Shown here: one piece after another, positions 9,196 through 21,290 of the stretch
How the letters are laid out: the number at the start of each line of letters is the position of its first letter
Numbering within the stretch: the stretch's first letter is position 1
NCBI GenBank assembly: GCA_028564705.1
Contig: JAPXFQ010002095.1
Location: forward strand, 1 to 64,000
DNA length: 64,000 nt
Source: Apricaphanius iberus
Taxonomy: Eukaryota > Chordata > Actinopteri > Cyprinodontiformes > Aphaniidae
Direction: 5' to 3'
The notes under the pieces: generated by a model
The model's input: only the letters and a program-made list of their open reading frames with translations
Told to the model about the DNA's origin: nothing
Database searches by the model: none
Translations under genes and position numbers: made by a program

Positions 9196-10790
9196 GACTG
9201 ACAGCTCCACCTCTTTGCCCAATATTGATATTTTCCAGGCATGATGAGACGTGTCACGTGGCCAAGATGGCGGTGGTGGGAACCGCCCAGCTACTGCTGA
9301 CGACAAAGAGGCTCCGACCATCTATAAACAGTCTATGCTGTATCTCAAAGACCTTTAAGAAAAACATATAGAAGAGTGTCTGGTTTAATTTACAGAAATG
9401 TGACATTTCATAGAGGATTTTAGACTAAGTTCTAAAAATAATAAACCTTATTTTTTTTAAAGGTCGTCGAGACGGGAATTTAAAAAAAAATAAAAGGCAC
9501 TCTAAGGTATTTTTAATAGGAGATAATTACATTTAGAAGGAAAAGAAGCTAAAACGATTTCTTTGTAGGTATTGAACTGAACTCGTGTCGATCTACTGAG
9601 CAACCATTCCCACCCTCATCTCAGCACGTACATCGTGGGACAGGGCAATGTGGTGCAGCACATCACAGCCTGCCTCCTGTTCCGTCCTTGAAACGATCAG
9701 AACCATCCACCAGGCAGCCGCTTAGGGAGGACGTCAGAAGAGAGGAAGGGTGTCATATCGTCAATTCAACTACGCTTATTGGTCCCCTGAAAAACGAAGA
9801 AAATACTGACATTTTCATCAGTACACAAAATCCCCTTCACGCCCCTGACAGCATGTGTAAAGTGGACATGTCCGAGGAAAAGAGTACGGTTGGTCGCCCC
9901 ACTTCTGTGGTGCAGATTTTAGCACCGCTTGTGCAGTGCTGCCTCTACAGCTAGCATGTTGGGTGGCGTTGCCACTGTTTACAGGATAGCAAAGTGTAGC
10001 TTTACAGATGAACAGACTTCATGAACAGACTTCATCCATAAATTTACTGAAGAAGAGGAACATGAAAACAAAAGACTGGAGCAGACATTATTGTCTTTAT
10101 GAGTCTGCTGCTTTTTACTTTTATTATTACATTTGAAGGAACTAATGCCTGTTTTCTCAGAAGATTACATCAGATTTTGTTTCATTTTGGTCCAGTATGA
10201 TTTTAAAAGCTAATTATTGTTAGTGATCAAGTTTTCCAATGTGGAAGAGTAATTGTTTCTATTATTAAATGATTTTCCAGAGATTTTAAAGTCCTTTGTG
10301 CAATTGTGAACTTCCACCTGAAATTCTTTAACTGTTACGCTAACAGCATGGAGATCGCACACTTTAAATATGTTAAAATCAAAAGTCTCTTCCCAGTCCA
10401 AGAAAATAAATAGTACAATGAAGGAAGGAAAAGTAGTTCGTCTAACATGTTTGTCCGTCTGGGATTTTGCATCTTAGTTTGATGGTTCTGTGCGGTCACT
10501 GAAGTCAAGCAGTGTGATCTACATGGGCCCCATCATTTAATAGCTTGTAACAGAAGACAGAAGGAAGCGGAAATGGCAGTGAGGCCGAGGGTTCAGTGGA
10601 CAGAAGACGGACTAATGTCTTAGTTGGTTGAAAACTTTAAAGCCTGAATCTGAACACACCTATTTCATCTTCAGTGTTCTGTGCATGTATGACCATCCAA
10701 GTTTTTTTTGTTGTATTTTTTCACCTCTTAACCCAGAAATAACTCAAAGAAGCAAAACTTTACACCATTTAGTTATTGTGGAAAAACTGG
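9196..10790. other. Unassigned DNA with a short interspersed-repeat-like patch
   Basis: No recognisable gene. The patch at about 9240-9345 (ccaagatggcggtgg, then ctataaacagtctatg) resembles a common fish repeat tail. An 88-codon open frame at 9688-9954 has no family features that I recognise and is probably chance. Confidence 0.3.
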
Positions 10791-10934
10791 AACTGATACG
10801 GCATTTGGGCGCTGAACTCCATAAAGGCTCTCTTTACCTCCGGTAAAGGGAGAAATCGTGAAGTTTCTTCTTCGCCGTCCACCAGAGGTAAAGGGCGGCT
10901 TTATGGAGCTCAGCGGCCAAACGGCGCATCAGTT
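10791..10934. repeat. Imperfect inverted repeat (hairpin), about 50-bp arms
   Basis: Arm 10791-10843 and arm 10882-10934 are imperfect reverse complements, sharing blocks such as CTCCATAAAG and TTTACCTC, around a 38-bp loop. No terminal-repeat family is recognised. Confidence 0.7.
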
Positions 10935-11019
10935 TGAGTCGTTGGCTCACGCTGCCTGAAGCCTTAGGATCAGTCCAGCCTCTGAGTGGTAACGCTAACG
11001 GAGGCTAACGTTCAAAGCA

Positions 11020-11040
11020 CCCCCCCCCCCCCCCACCCCC
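11020..11040. repeat. Poly-C tract (C15-A-C5)
   Basis: Simple homopolymer run interrupted by one A. Confidence 0.95.
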
Positions 11041-11499
11041 ATTGTTCTCCAGCTGTAAAGCTAGTCTGTTTGCTCCAACTATTTCCACGTTTTTCGGTTT
11101 TAACCACCTCACCGTTGTGGTCCTCCATAGTGCGATATACGGATGTCAGATTCCCTGTTTCTCCCAGCAGTGTGTGAGTTTCACACAAGATACACTTTCC
11201 AATTTGCAACACGCGAGTGTGTCAGAGAGAGGGAGGGCGTCTCTATGAGACCGTGCCTGTAACGTAGACAATGGAAAAGATGTATCACTATCATCCAATC
11301 ACAAAATTCAAATGCAGTACCACACAATGACCATGAACGGCAGCATTAAGATGTTTTTAGACCAAAAAATGTAGAATTTACCAAGTTTAGATGAAAATGT
11401 CAAAAAATGCCCTGAAACTGACAGATTGTATTGGTAGAGAGCCATTTATACAGTTAATAATAAGGGAAAAAAAGTTGTTTGGGGGTTTAGTTACTCTTC

Positions 11500-11619
11500 A
11501 AGCAATATCACACTCGAGGTCGTGCTGCAGTGCAGAATAGCAGCACGGGTTTGATTGGTGAAGGCCACAAATATTCTGATATTCCCCACAACAGCACAAC
11601 CTCGAGTGTGATATTGCTT
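11500..11619. mobile_element. 120-bp fold-back MITE-like element
   Basis: Arms 11500-11527 and 11592-11619 are 28-bp inverted repeats with one mismatch, starting AAGCAATATCACACTCGAGG. The loop between is about 64 bp. No clear target duplication is visible, so it could be a solo MITE or a fold-back of unknown origin. Confidence 0.65.
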
Positions 11620-11797
11620 TTATACGACAGTTCTACAAGCTCATTAGATTTTTTGACAATAATCGACAATGTATAATAATTTGTTTCTTTAATTTATCAT
11701 TTATTTAGCTCCGCCAACACAAATAGTTCCAAGCGGAAGGGAGACAATACTGTTGCCAGGTAACACAAACGTTTGCTATACACAAACATATCAAACA

Positions 11798-12249
11798 TTA
11801 TGGTATGTTCACACCATACGCTTTGTCACCGTCAAAAACACTCGCAAACGTACTAGTTGGAAGCCATAGACATATTAATGTCTACGGTTTTTTGCAAAAA
11901 CATTTTTAAGGATGCAGCTAGAAAAACACGTAGGCAGGCCTTTCTCTGCTGGGTGTTTTAATGGTGGATCGTGTCTAGCTAGACAACGTCAACGTTGGGC
12001 AACGTCACTACAGTGAGATGCTCTGATTTGTTGAAGCTCAGGGGACGGAGGTGAAATTTCAGTTAGCTTAGCTTCTGCTTTGCTGGCTTTTGCCGCTTTG
12101 AAGCTTGGAAAGAGGCAAACGTTTAAAAAAATGACAGCAGCTAAAGCACACAAAGCACCGCGGAGACTCTGACGGCCTCAAACATAGACTTAACATGTAA
12201 TCTTGCCTTTCTGGGCGTTGACATTTTGGGCAGTGTGAACGCACCATTA
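11798..12249. mobile_element. PIF/Harbinger MITE, 446 bp, TTA target duplication
   Basis: The element is 11801-12246. Ends read TGGTATGTTCACACC (left) and TGGTGCGTTCACACT (right, inverted). TTA is present on both sides (11798-11800 and 12247-12249). The subterminal block tagacttaacatgtaatc at about 12185 is shared with the elements at 5733 and 8424, so all three are one family. No transposase remnant is visible. Confidence 0.85.
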
Positions 12250-12319
12250 ACGCCTGTACATCGGAGTGATACTGTCTGTAAGAAGTCCCAGTGTTTTTGT
12301 GCTGTAATAATAATAATAA

Positions 12320-13345
12320 ATATCAGCACTCAAGGAATGTCTCTTATCCAATCAAATTACTGGGTCAGAATAATACAATCTTCTTCCCATTTAAGGGTTA
12401 CTTGTGGAGAACCACAGGGTTTTGTGCTTGAACCAATTCTTTTTACCATATGTATATGCTTCAAATATACATATGTAATTCAACAGCATGGCATAAATTT
12501 CCACAGTTATGCAGATGATACACAACTATATTTATCCATTAATCCTGATTAATTGAATCAGTTAGGGTAGATTAGAAATATGTCTCAAAAACATAAAAAA
12601 CCTGGATGACTCTAAACTTTCTGCGTTGAAATTCAGAAAAGACAGAAGTTGTTGTATTTGGACCAGAAGCTTTAAACAAAAGAAGCTACTTATCGATCAC
12701 TTCACTCTGGATGCAGTGACATGTCCAGACTTTTTTTTTTTTGGGGTGGCACAGGAGGGGCAGCTAGTTCTGCTGGGGTGGCACCTGAAAATCAAAGATC
12801 TGCAGTAAAAAAAAAAGAGATGCATGTCCCGCGCCTTCTTTCCGATACAGTTTTAAAATAACAGCCATTTTTCCCTCTCGTTAAACAATTGCTGAACCTA
12901 AATGTATTCTAAAGCATTGAGCTACAACATCAGACAAATTGTAGCAGTCAGCACAAATGTAGTATGTTAAATTTCCTCTTTAATAACGTAAAAATTGTAA
13001 CATACATATGAAAAACAAGCTTATGATCTCATTCAGAACACTACGAGGGGTGTGCACCCCCGAGACACGCCACTGTCTGGATTACATTAAATTGGCCTCC
13101 GGTAAAAATGTAAAAAAAACCTCTGTGTTATCTTTGAGCAAGACATGCATGGTATTTAAATCCAATATTAAACAGGTTTTTAGGATTTCCCTACTTTCAC
13201 CTCCTGGATATTGCTAAAATTAGAAACATCCTGTCCAGGAGTGATGCTGAGAAACTAGTCCATTCATTTATTACAGTACTTATTTCAATAAAGTGCCTTG
13301 AGATGACACATGCTGTGAATTGGTACTATAAAAAGAACTTGACCT
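12320..13345 (+). mobile_element. L2-like LINE, 5'-truncated RT fragment with 3' tail, interrupted by a hAT MITE
   Basis: A decayed plus-strand RT segment. Translation gives SSHLRVTCGEPQGFVLEPILFTI and then FHSYADDTQLYLSINPD, matching the RT palm of L2-type LINEs with YADD codons at 12508-12519. It goes on in other frames (EVVVFGP). After the MITE it resumes with LDYIKLASGKNVKN and a typical 3' tail, gtgccttgagatgacac, ending with an A-rich tract. Several frameshifts and stops make it a pseudogene. Confidence 0.8.
12706..13083. mobile_element. hAT-type MITE, 362 bp, inserted in the L2 fragment
   Basis: The element is 12714-13075. The left end begins CAGTGACATGTC, and the inverted right end begins CAGTGGCGTGTC. 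The 8-bp flanks are TCTGGATG (12706-12713) and TCTGGATT (13076-13083), a 7/8 match as expected for a hAT target duplication. The host L2 frame is split exactly here, which confirms the boundaries. Confidence 0.88.
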
Positions 13346-15944
13346 TGAACGGAATAAAACTTTACCTCTACCTTTATGTTTAACTGAAGCTTCATTGTCT
13401 TCTGTTTGAAAGAGCAGAATTGAATAAAAGAACCAGAATAGCTGCAGTTAGATTAAATCACACTCGGTTAGAGCAGGTTTACTTTTTAGGTCAGTTCAAA
13501 CCACAGTTGGTTGGTTTCCCTGGATTTGATTAAAGGGTATCAGAATTAAAACAGATTAACACATTTTAACATTACATTAAATTTGAATAAAACATAAAAA
13601 ATTGAGCTCAGAAATGTGTAAAAAGGAGAACATTTTAAAGAACATCAAAACTTTAGCAAGACTTTTTATGCTGGGTATTTTTTGTGTTTGCGGTTGCAAT
13701 AAATAAAAGAAATTAATAGATTACCACTTATTATCTTTCACAGGTTTCCAAATATTTTATATGACGTTTAAAGCAAAAAATATATATTTTTATTCTTTTT
13801 AAAGATTGCTGGTGGATGTTTTCTGAGCTTTCAATTTTTTTCTCTGTCTACTTTCACAAATTAGCAGCTAAACACGTTTGGATTTGGCCTTCATCAGGAA
13901 GCATCTGTGCATATCCACGCTGTGTAATAACCTCACCAATCTTAATCACTGATACGACAACCACCCGCTGATCTTTCTTTATTTTGCTGCATCAAAATCC
14001 TCGCCCCAATGCTTGTGGGGTTTTTTTTGTTTCTCTGTCGCCATGCAGCCGGACTGTCAGAGGGGGGCCACAGTGAGATGGGGGGGGGGGGGGGGGGGGG
14101 GGGGACAGATGCTGTAGGATCTCTTACAAGCAAGTAAGAGGTACGGCTCTCCTGGACTGATTAGAGAAGCCACAGGGGAGCACAACGAGCAAACTTAATT
14201 AAAAATCATCTGGATGGAAAATGTGGTGAAAAATGTCATTTTGTTGAGGTTTCATGCAGCTCCAGGGTTAGAGAAGATTTATAACCACAGAGCTGTTGGT
14301 TTGGGGCGAGCTAACCAAATAAAGTTGGATAAAAAATGATCACAATTAGCATGGCGCGGGTCCACCTGGTGTACCGTGAGATGCAAATGTTTCAGACGCT
14401 GCAGGTTCCCTCACTATAACCCTCCTCTCGGCTCTTTGTTTCCATGACTCCAGACAAAGTGAACACAGATTAACACGTTGCTGTAGCTCCAATCATTCTA
14501 GATGCACAACAACAGAAAAATGCTCTTCCCTGCATGCGCACACTTACCTTTTCCCTCCCGCTCGCAGCCCAGCACCGCTGCAACAGAACCCATCTCTAAC
14601 AGCCATTAAAAATAATGAGATGGCCATTTTCACCGCCTGTTACTTTAAAACAATCCATATCACACAGGGGACCTCCTGCCAGGGACCGAGGAGCGACAAT
14701 TTCTGAGAGATTTACTTAACCACCTTTCTCTGCCCTTGATCGGCTCGCATGCAAACAGTGAACAATTGACATCCCATCACATAGTTCTGCAATACGTCGC
14801 TGTAAGTCTTGAAGATGCATCTCTTACTGTTTTTTTGTTTGCAGTTCTTCACAGGAAAGTCACTGTATTATAACAGTAGCTTTTATTCATGTGCTCTGAG
14901 TGGCCTTCAGTGCAGACACATCAGACCTGTTTCATAAATGAAGCCATATGTTTTTGTCAGTCTGAGATAAAAATGGCAAATAACCAATGACACAACCCTG
15001 AGCCTGATTTCTGATCACCTCCAGGCTCTGTGAAGATGTTGGTATTTCATAATGGAAGTGAACATTATCTATATTACTTCCATTTTCAGACAAAGGATTA
15101 ATGTGTATTCATGTGTGTGTTGAACTTGTTAATGCATCGCCGAGGGGGACGTGTATTTTAACTATTGCCTGCTGACTTTCTGTAGCCGCTCTGATTTAGT
15201 TGAACTAATCCTTCGAGAAAGGAGCAGTTATCTCAGCAGCAGAGTTGTTTTCTGCTGCGGAAGCTCAGAGGAACATTTCAATTCATTTGATCCCAAACAA
15301 ACCTGGGCTGTACATTGGATATTTGTTAGAGTTAGAGTCATGTTCATGTTGGTTTGTCCTTGTCCTGGGCTGAACTCCTGCTGGTTTCTTTATCCAAACA
15401 GTTTCTCTATTTTAATCAGTTCCTACCCAGGAACAGACAGGCTGTCTGGTGTCTGCTGCAGCAGAGGTCAGGGTCCTGCATGGGTCCAGTTTTACCGAAC
15501 CACACGCACCCACTTGTTAGGATGATTTTTGAACCTGACCCAGTACCCAGAGTTATCCTCCAATCAAATACAGACCTGACCTGAGAGTTAGCGCTTAGGT
15601 TGATTTTATTTTTGGTTTTCCATCAAATGGAAATTTCAAGTTGAATGGTTTTTAATTTTAAATAATTTTGATTCATATTCAATACAAAACAAGCTGAACA
15701 GAGAATCCACATTCCGCCATGAGCAACATCAAGCAGATTAATAAATTATCTGCAGACGCTACAGTTTTTTAAAAATTGTTATTAAATGTTCCATTTTTAC
15801 ATCACTATTTCCAAAGGTTGTAGTTTCATATGTTTAAAGATAAAGGCATACTTTAAATGAGAAATATCTTCAGTATAACCGAAAGTTTGTTATGGGAGCA
15901 AATTTACTCATCTAATTTGCATATTATGACATCATCAAGCCATA
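13346..15944. other. Unassigned DNA; possible conserved non-coding region at about 14340-14770
   Basis: No gene recognised. The segment at 14340-14770 has balanced composition and homeodomain-like words (cattaaaaataatgagatgg near 14604) and no repeat character. Other parts are AT-rich. Open frames at 15151-15525 have no recognisable domain. Confidence 0.3.
14080..14104. repeat. Poly-G tract (G25)
   Basis: Twenty-five consecutive G residues, able to form G-quadruplexes and prone to length change and sequencing error. Confidence 0.95.
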
Positions 15945-15972
15945 TTGGGTTGCATATATATATGCAACCCAA
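15945..15972. repeat. 28-bp perfect palindrome
   Basis: The left half TTGGGTTGCATATA is followed at once by its exact reverse complement, with no spacer. It sits at the 3' edge of the R4/Rex6-like fragment. Confidence 0.95.
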
Positions 15973-16600
15973 CGCCCAGGTTTTCCCATTCCAAACTTCC
16001 AGGGATCTGATGGAGCCATTCCTCCAGTTTGGGGGTCACTGATTACCACGAATACTACTGTCACCTTCACCTTCCAAGCCTTCTCCATTTCCTCTCTGAG
16101 CCCTAGGTAGCCCTAGGCCCAAGTTTCTCATGTTCCTTCTTCTTGGTGTTACCATCACTTCGTTTTGCCACATCCACCACAACGGCTTTCCTCTGCTCTT
16201 TATCAAAATGTCCGGTTGGTTCACCATTACCATCCTGTCTGTTTGGATCTGGAAGTCCCACAGGATCTTTGCTCAGTCATTCTCCACCACATTTGGAGGT
16301 GTTTCCCACTTTGACCTTGGGGTTCCCAGCGCATACTCCACACAGATGTTTCTACATATTATACCAGCCACTTGGTTATGATGTTCCATGTATGCTTTCC
16401 CTGCTAGCATTTTACACCCTGCTGTTATGTACTGGATTGTCTCAGATGACTCTTTGCACAGCCTACACCTTGGGTCTTATCTGGTGTGGTAGATCTGGGC
16501 CTCTATCGATCTGGTGCCGGATTTATTCCAATGGTGGTCCAAAAGTGTGTAAGGTTGAAGTTAATGATGTCCGCCATTTCCTGGCATGAAGTAGTAATTA
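15973..16600 (-). pseudogene. R4/Rex6-like LINE, C-terminal fragment (Cys-rich and restriction-like endonuclease region)
   Basis: Minus-strand frames, read from 16600 down, give DPRCRLCKESSETIQYI followed by AGCKML, a CxxC...C type block. Then come AYMEHHNQVAGIICRNIC, ILWDFQIQTDKMVMVNQPDI, and in a shifted frame KEQRKAVVVDVAKRSDGN and KKKEHEKL. The PD...VVVDVA pattern is typical of the restriction-like endonuclease at the C-terminus of R2/R4-type LINEs; Rex6 is the R4-type family of fish. Several frameshifts disrupt it. The family name is from memory of the motif pattern, so clade-level assignment is less certain than the LINE call. Confidence 0.7.
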
Positions 16601-17885
16601 AATTATCTGCAGCAGTGGCTCCTTAAGGCCAGCGACGTAGCTTGTCTCAGGTTTGCAACTTTGGCATTTAAAGAGTTAAATATGAACAGTTCATCTGATG
16701 TGTCCTAAACACAGAGTCAGAAGGTCCTCCTGGTTCATGGATCTGAATCTGAGTTATGGAGGTTGACTCCGCACTCTGTTACCACACTGCAGATACGGAA
16801 TACCAGCAGCACCTCTCTTTAAATGATTACTTTTTTGATCGCTTCAGCAGGAGGAAATCTGCATCAGTGGATAAGATACACAGGTCTGTGTCCACAAAAC
16901 TCCAATCAAAGCCTTGATTGATTAGTTACCTGATTTTCTCAGATGCAAAAAAGTCAGAAATTTACAAGAAAAAAGGAACTTCTCTGAGGTTAAAATTAGG
17001 ATATTTCTGACATACAATAAGGAATTTGCAACATGACTAACTCCTTTATGTTCTTTGTTTTCCATGGCATAACTCTTCCTCCTGGCTCAGATCTGATCTG
17101 GCACTAGTGGCCTTGTTTCCTTTTTTCTAACATAGAAACTAGTCCTGGATCAGTGCTCCTCTATTTTTTGTTTCTACTCTGTCTTGTTAACCCCCCAGTT
17201 GGTTTTTACAGATGGTCGCTCATGTTCACCTGGTTCTTTCTTGAGGTTTTTCTTCTCTTCATTTGTTCCTAAATACATGAAGAAATCCTTCCAGATGTTC
17301 CTCACCTGAAGTTTTATAGGTTTTGATAATCGGGTGGAAGAAGATGTAAGTGAGGATGCAAACTAGACGCTTCATCTCCAAAGTTGATGGCAGACGGCTC
17401 CAGGCAGGCCAGACAGAGGCTTCATTGAACACAAACAAGGATCACCTGATGAGCATCCTCTCAACCAAAACTATTGATCACTGGAGTAGGAGACGCTCTG
17501 ATTGTCTGGGGAAATAAAAATGAAGGCCTAAACCAGACACCTTGTTAGTATAAAGTGGGAAGAACAGACCACTTCATTTTTATTTACAGAAACTGAGAGA
17601 GAATACTTGCTAGTTTAAAGGTATGAACAGAGGAAGCAAATCTAGACATTACTGTGTTTCCAATGAGCCCTGAAGGTACTTAAACATGACTAAAGGTCGA
17701 AACAAATGATCCCATTGCGCACAAGCCCTCTATCTCCAGCTATGATTGGTTTTAGGACCACCTAAAAAGACACTTTCTGCATTAATGGTTTAATACTTGC
17801 TATATTTCATGGGTTTTAGGATGAAGGATGTAAAATGTGTAAAAATGCTCATGTCTTGGTCTTTTATTTTTCCAACACTAAATCG
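16601..17885. other. Unassigned DNA
   Basis: No coding, repeat or RNA feature that I recognise. Confidence 0.3.
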
Positions 17886-17990
17886 CTGCCTCATCATTTT
17901 CAGTTCAATTCACTTTTTTTCTATATCGCCGATCCACAACAGTCATCTCAAGGCACTTTAGAAGAAAAGTCATTTCAATTCATTCATATA
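17886..17990 (-). mobile_element. L2-like LINE 3' tail fragment
   Basis: Minus-strand reading gives the characteristic end of fish L2 copies: AAAGTGCCTTGAGATGAC, then GGCGATATAGAAAAA and a tail of AATTGAACTG type. Only the 3' end survives. Confidence 0.65.
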
Positions 17991-19750
17991 TATATTACCA
18001 TCAGTTTCATGTATGTATGCAAGTTAAATATATTTGGGTTTATGAGCATAATCCTCAGTATTGCCAATGAATAACCATAATGCGGTCAAATCAGTAGAAG
18101 CTGAGGGCCTTCGGGGTGTCTAATTTGTTGTTAAAACTTAATGTCATGCTGCTATATGCAGACGCTCTGTCTGCACCGTTTTGTTGATGTTTTTAGGTCA
18201 CAGCAATACATTTCTGCTATGTTTACTTGCATTTCATAGAAGTAATTGTATAAATGAGATTTATGTGTCATCTCTAAGTTCCAGCTCTCTTGTTTCTGGA
18301 TGGTTTTGTTAAATCCACGGTAGCTTGACATACTATAAAGGCAATGCTACCTGTTTAAACCCATTTGTTTTGTTAGAAACACATGGCAGATATGCAATGA
18401 AGTTATTATCAGCAATGCTGTCATTTAATAAACTTTCACCAATTGCATTTTCTGCTAGTAACATTAAATAGCATTAAAAAAAAACGTCGGGATCATCATA
18501 TTAACATTGGTCTGTAGTTTGCCAGAAAACCTCCTATGAAATTGTTAGTAAAATGGTTTTTAAGTATGATCTGCAGTTGGTTTTATATATGTGTTATGTT
18601 TCCTGTCTCAAAACCGACCGCTCTTAATCTCCATTTGTGACAGAAAATCTAGAACAAATAAATCAGCCCCGTGATTCTCAGGTTACCTTTGACCTCATCC
18701 ATTTAAGGCTATATTAACCTTCCTAGAAACATCCAGTATGTTATTGTTTATGTCCCTTTGTGAATAATGTGTCTAAGTAAGATGAAATGTTTGGAACTTT
18801 TTGTCGAGCCTAATCTGAACTCGGTCCGTTATTTTTTTACCTCTACCAAGGAGGTTATGCTTTCACCAGGTTTTGTCTGTTTCTCTGTTAGCTAGCAACA
18901 GGACTCAAAGATTTCTCTGTGAATTATGATGACATTTTCAATTCAGGCACCACGTTTTCACTTGTTCGATTGGCCTTAAATAAATACATTAATATGAATT
19001 TAAATCAATACAATCAGGAACAGAAACAATAGCCAAGTTTAACTGAACTGTTCAAGGATCCAAAGCTCGCTGCATGCGCAGAGAAGGACAAATATCAGAC
19101 GCTGCTTCACAGCAGCACTGCATATTTTATGCATGTCAGTTTAAACATTTATTCAGAGCAAGCTTAAATAATTATAACTTAAAAAGTCTCCTGTGATGGA
19201 GAGTGCTCTATTCAGGTGCAGGCAAAATACAGCAGGAGAAAATAATATTTGTGTGTGTTTTACAGCTCAAAAAGATTGCAGTAAATATGAAGACAAAAAC
19301 TCTCCTTTGTTCTTTTGTGGTGGTTTTAACAAAACGGGGAATAATCTAAGTAACCGACTCGATAATGAGTCTGTTTCTGAAAGGAGTAGAGACCAGGAGA
19401 ATTCAGATAATGTTTAAACAACTACAGCAGTATCAAGACATAAGTTGTCCATAAAACTAACTGCACTGATTCCAGAACACTATACAATCCTCTTTTCACT
19501 AAGGAGAATTACAATAAAACATGATCGACTTTCAAAATAAATTAAGCACTTTATGAACTTCCTCCCTGAAACATGCAGGCTGAGCTCTCTGCATCTGGAT
19601 CTGTTTTTATTATTTTATCTTTACCTGTCTCAATTCAATTTAGAATCAGAAATGTTCACTAGCTGTAAATAAATGCTACACATATTAACATTTATTAATC
19701 AATTGTGAATATATTCCGTATGTTGAGCAGACAAAAGTACAAAACAAGTA
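17991..19750. other. Unassigned AT-rich DNA
   Basis: No feature recognised apart from short AT-rich runs. Confidence 0.3.
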
Positions 19751-19751
19751 T

Positions 19752-19810
19752 AGAAAGAAAGAAAGACGGACGGACGGACGGACGGACGGACGGACGGACG
19801 GACGGAAGGA

Positions 19811-19850
<40 letters not shown>

Positions 19851-19851
19851 A
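19752..19851. repeat. Compound microsatellite (GAAA)n-(GACG)n-(GAAA)n
   Basis: About ten GACG units between GAAA arrays. The array gives low-complexity open frames on both strands that are not genes. Confidence 0.95.
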
Positions 19852-20254
19852 ATTTTGTGTCCATTTTGGACAGAAAATCTAAAGCTCTAGGAGCCTGATT
19901 TATTCGAAGTTTGCGTTTCTTAAAATTTGAGAAAACCTCAAAGTGGGTGAAAACATAGGCAGCAGGTGGTTTAATAAGCAGGCACAATTTTTCCATTGAA
20001 CTCTTAATAAATCAGGCCCTATGCGTTAATCAGGCACTGGTTTCAGTTTGAGGCTTCCCGCAAGCCGAGGTCAGTGAAATGTCTTTATGATTTACTTTTA
20101 GTTTTATTGTCATTGCTTTAAAATTTAATAATAAGAATAATGCATAAGCATAAGACTTATTTAGCGCTTTTTTGGACACTCAAAGAGGCTTAACAATAAA
20201 AGACAAAACAGACAGGTGGGTTTTGAGTACTGATTTAAAGTTTGGGAGTGAGTC

Positions 20255-21290
20255 TCTGTTTCTTTTTTTCTTTTCTGCTGTCTGGCAGTTTGCTACACAG
20301 AATTGGTGTCTGAGTACCAAGTACAAGCCCAACAGATTTACTTTCCTAAGCAGAGCATTACAGCTTTGCTATAATACTGTACTTGATATATATGTATGAA
20401 ATCTTTATTAGTGATTACTGTGGATTTAATTTCTTGAAGATATGGACAATAAATTTAGATAAGTAGGAAGAACGAAAGAAGATGAAGAAGAGAAACAGGA
20501 CTGGTAGATAGGGAGGTAAACAAAGAACACAAGAAAACATCCCAGTCCTCCATCTCTGTTGGACGGCAGAGAAGCGGTAAAACAAAATAAACAAAAACCA
20601 CCAGTAGAAAATAACAATATTAACAAGACGGATCTAGTAATATAAACTAAGAATTACACATTCACTAAACACAAAAGTGAAATAATGAGCACAATACTAA
20701 TGTTTCTAGTAAGCTCCTGGTACCAACTAAATAATGACGATAACCTCAGATCGAGATTATGTCCGTCCACACCAATGTCCCCACACCTATGTGTGTGTGT
20801 GAGCATGCAGGTGTGAATAAGGTTTCCCCATGCAAGTGATGATAGCTGGTGTAAGGAGCCGTCAATTTGCGGTGAAATCGTTTTTTCTTGAAGCGCCAGA
20901 AACAAAAAACGGATGTAAAATACCATGAGGATCCTATGTTGATCCGTCTGTGCCTGTTCTAGGGCATCAATCATGTTCCTGGCTACACCCACTCTAACAA
21001 ACATGTGGCTGATTTTGGTGATTATACGGCCCCTGTTTATGCGTTCTCTAATCTCACATTTGTTGGGACTTCGTCTGATGCTGTTGCTACAGCCTTTGAG
21101 CCTTATTTCATGTTTGCAGTTTATCAGATTGATAACCCTACCTGTTTTATGACTGCTTCTTGCGTCATTCTTACTGGTTTGTGAGTCCACATATTTGACT
21201 TCCTGTTTCAGAGCCCCGCCAACTACTTGTGTTGGGGTGTTTTTACACTTTTTCGAGTCTGTCTGATTCTGTTTCTCCTTAAAGTTACAC
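20255..21290 (-). mobile_element. LINE 3'-region copy related to 45684-47887
   Basis: Plus-strand bases about 20290-20870 align by eye with about 45745-46335 (shared blocks gaattggtgtctgagtacca, aagtacaagcccaacag, and caggtgtgaataaggtttcc against caggtcggaataaggtttcc). A T-rich run at 20255-20275 fits a minus-strand 3' tail. From about 20870 the two copies diverge. A 178-codon frame at 21190-20654 (minus) has no domain that I recognise. LINE origin is inferred from the better-bounded relative. Confidence 0.55.

Noticed and set aside
19685..19996. 103-codon minus-strand frame
   Set aside because: Translation of the GACG/GAAA microsatellite.
20654..21190. 178-codon minus-strand frame as a possible host gene
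   Set aside because: Its downstream half lies in a repeat shared with 45.7-46.3 kb, no domain is recognisable, and it shows no splice or start context.
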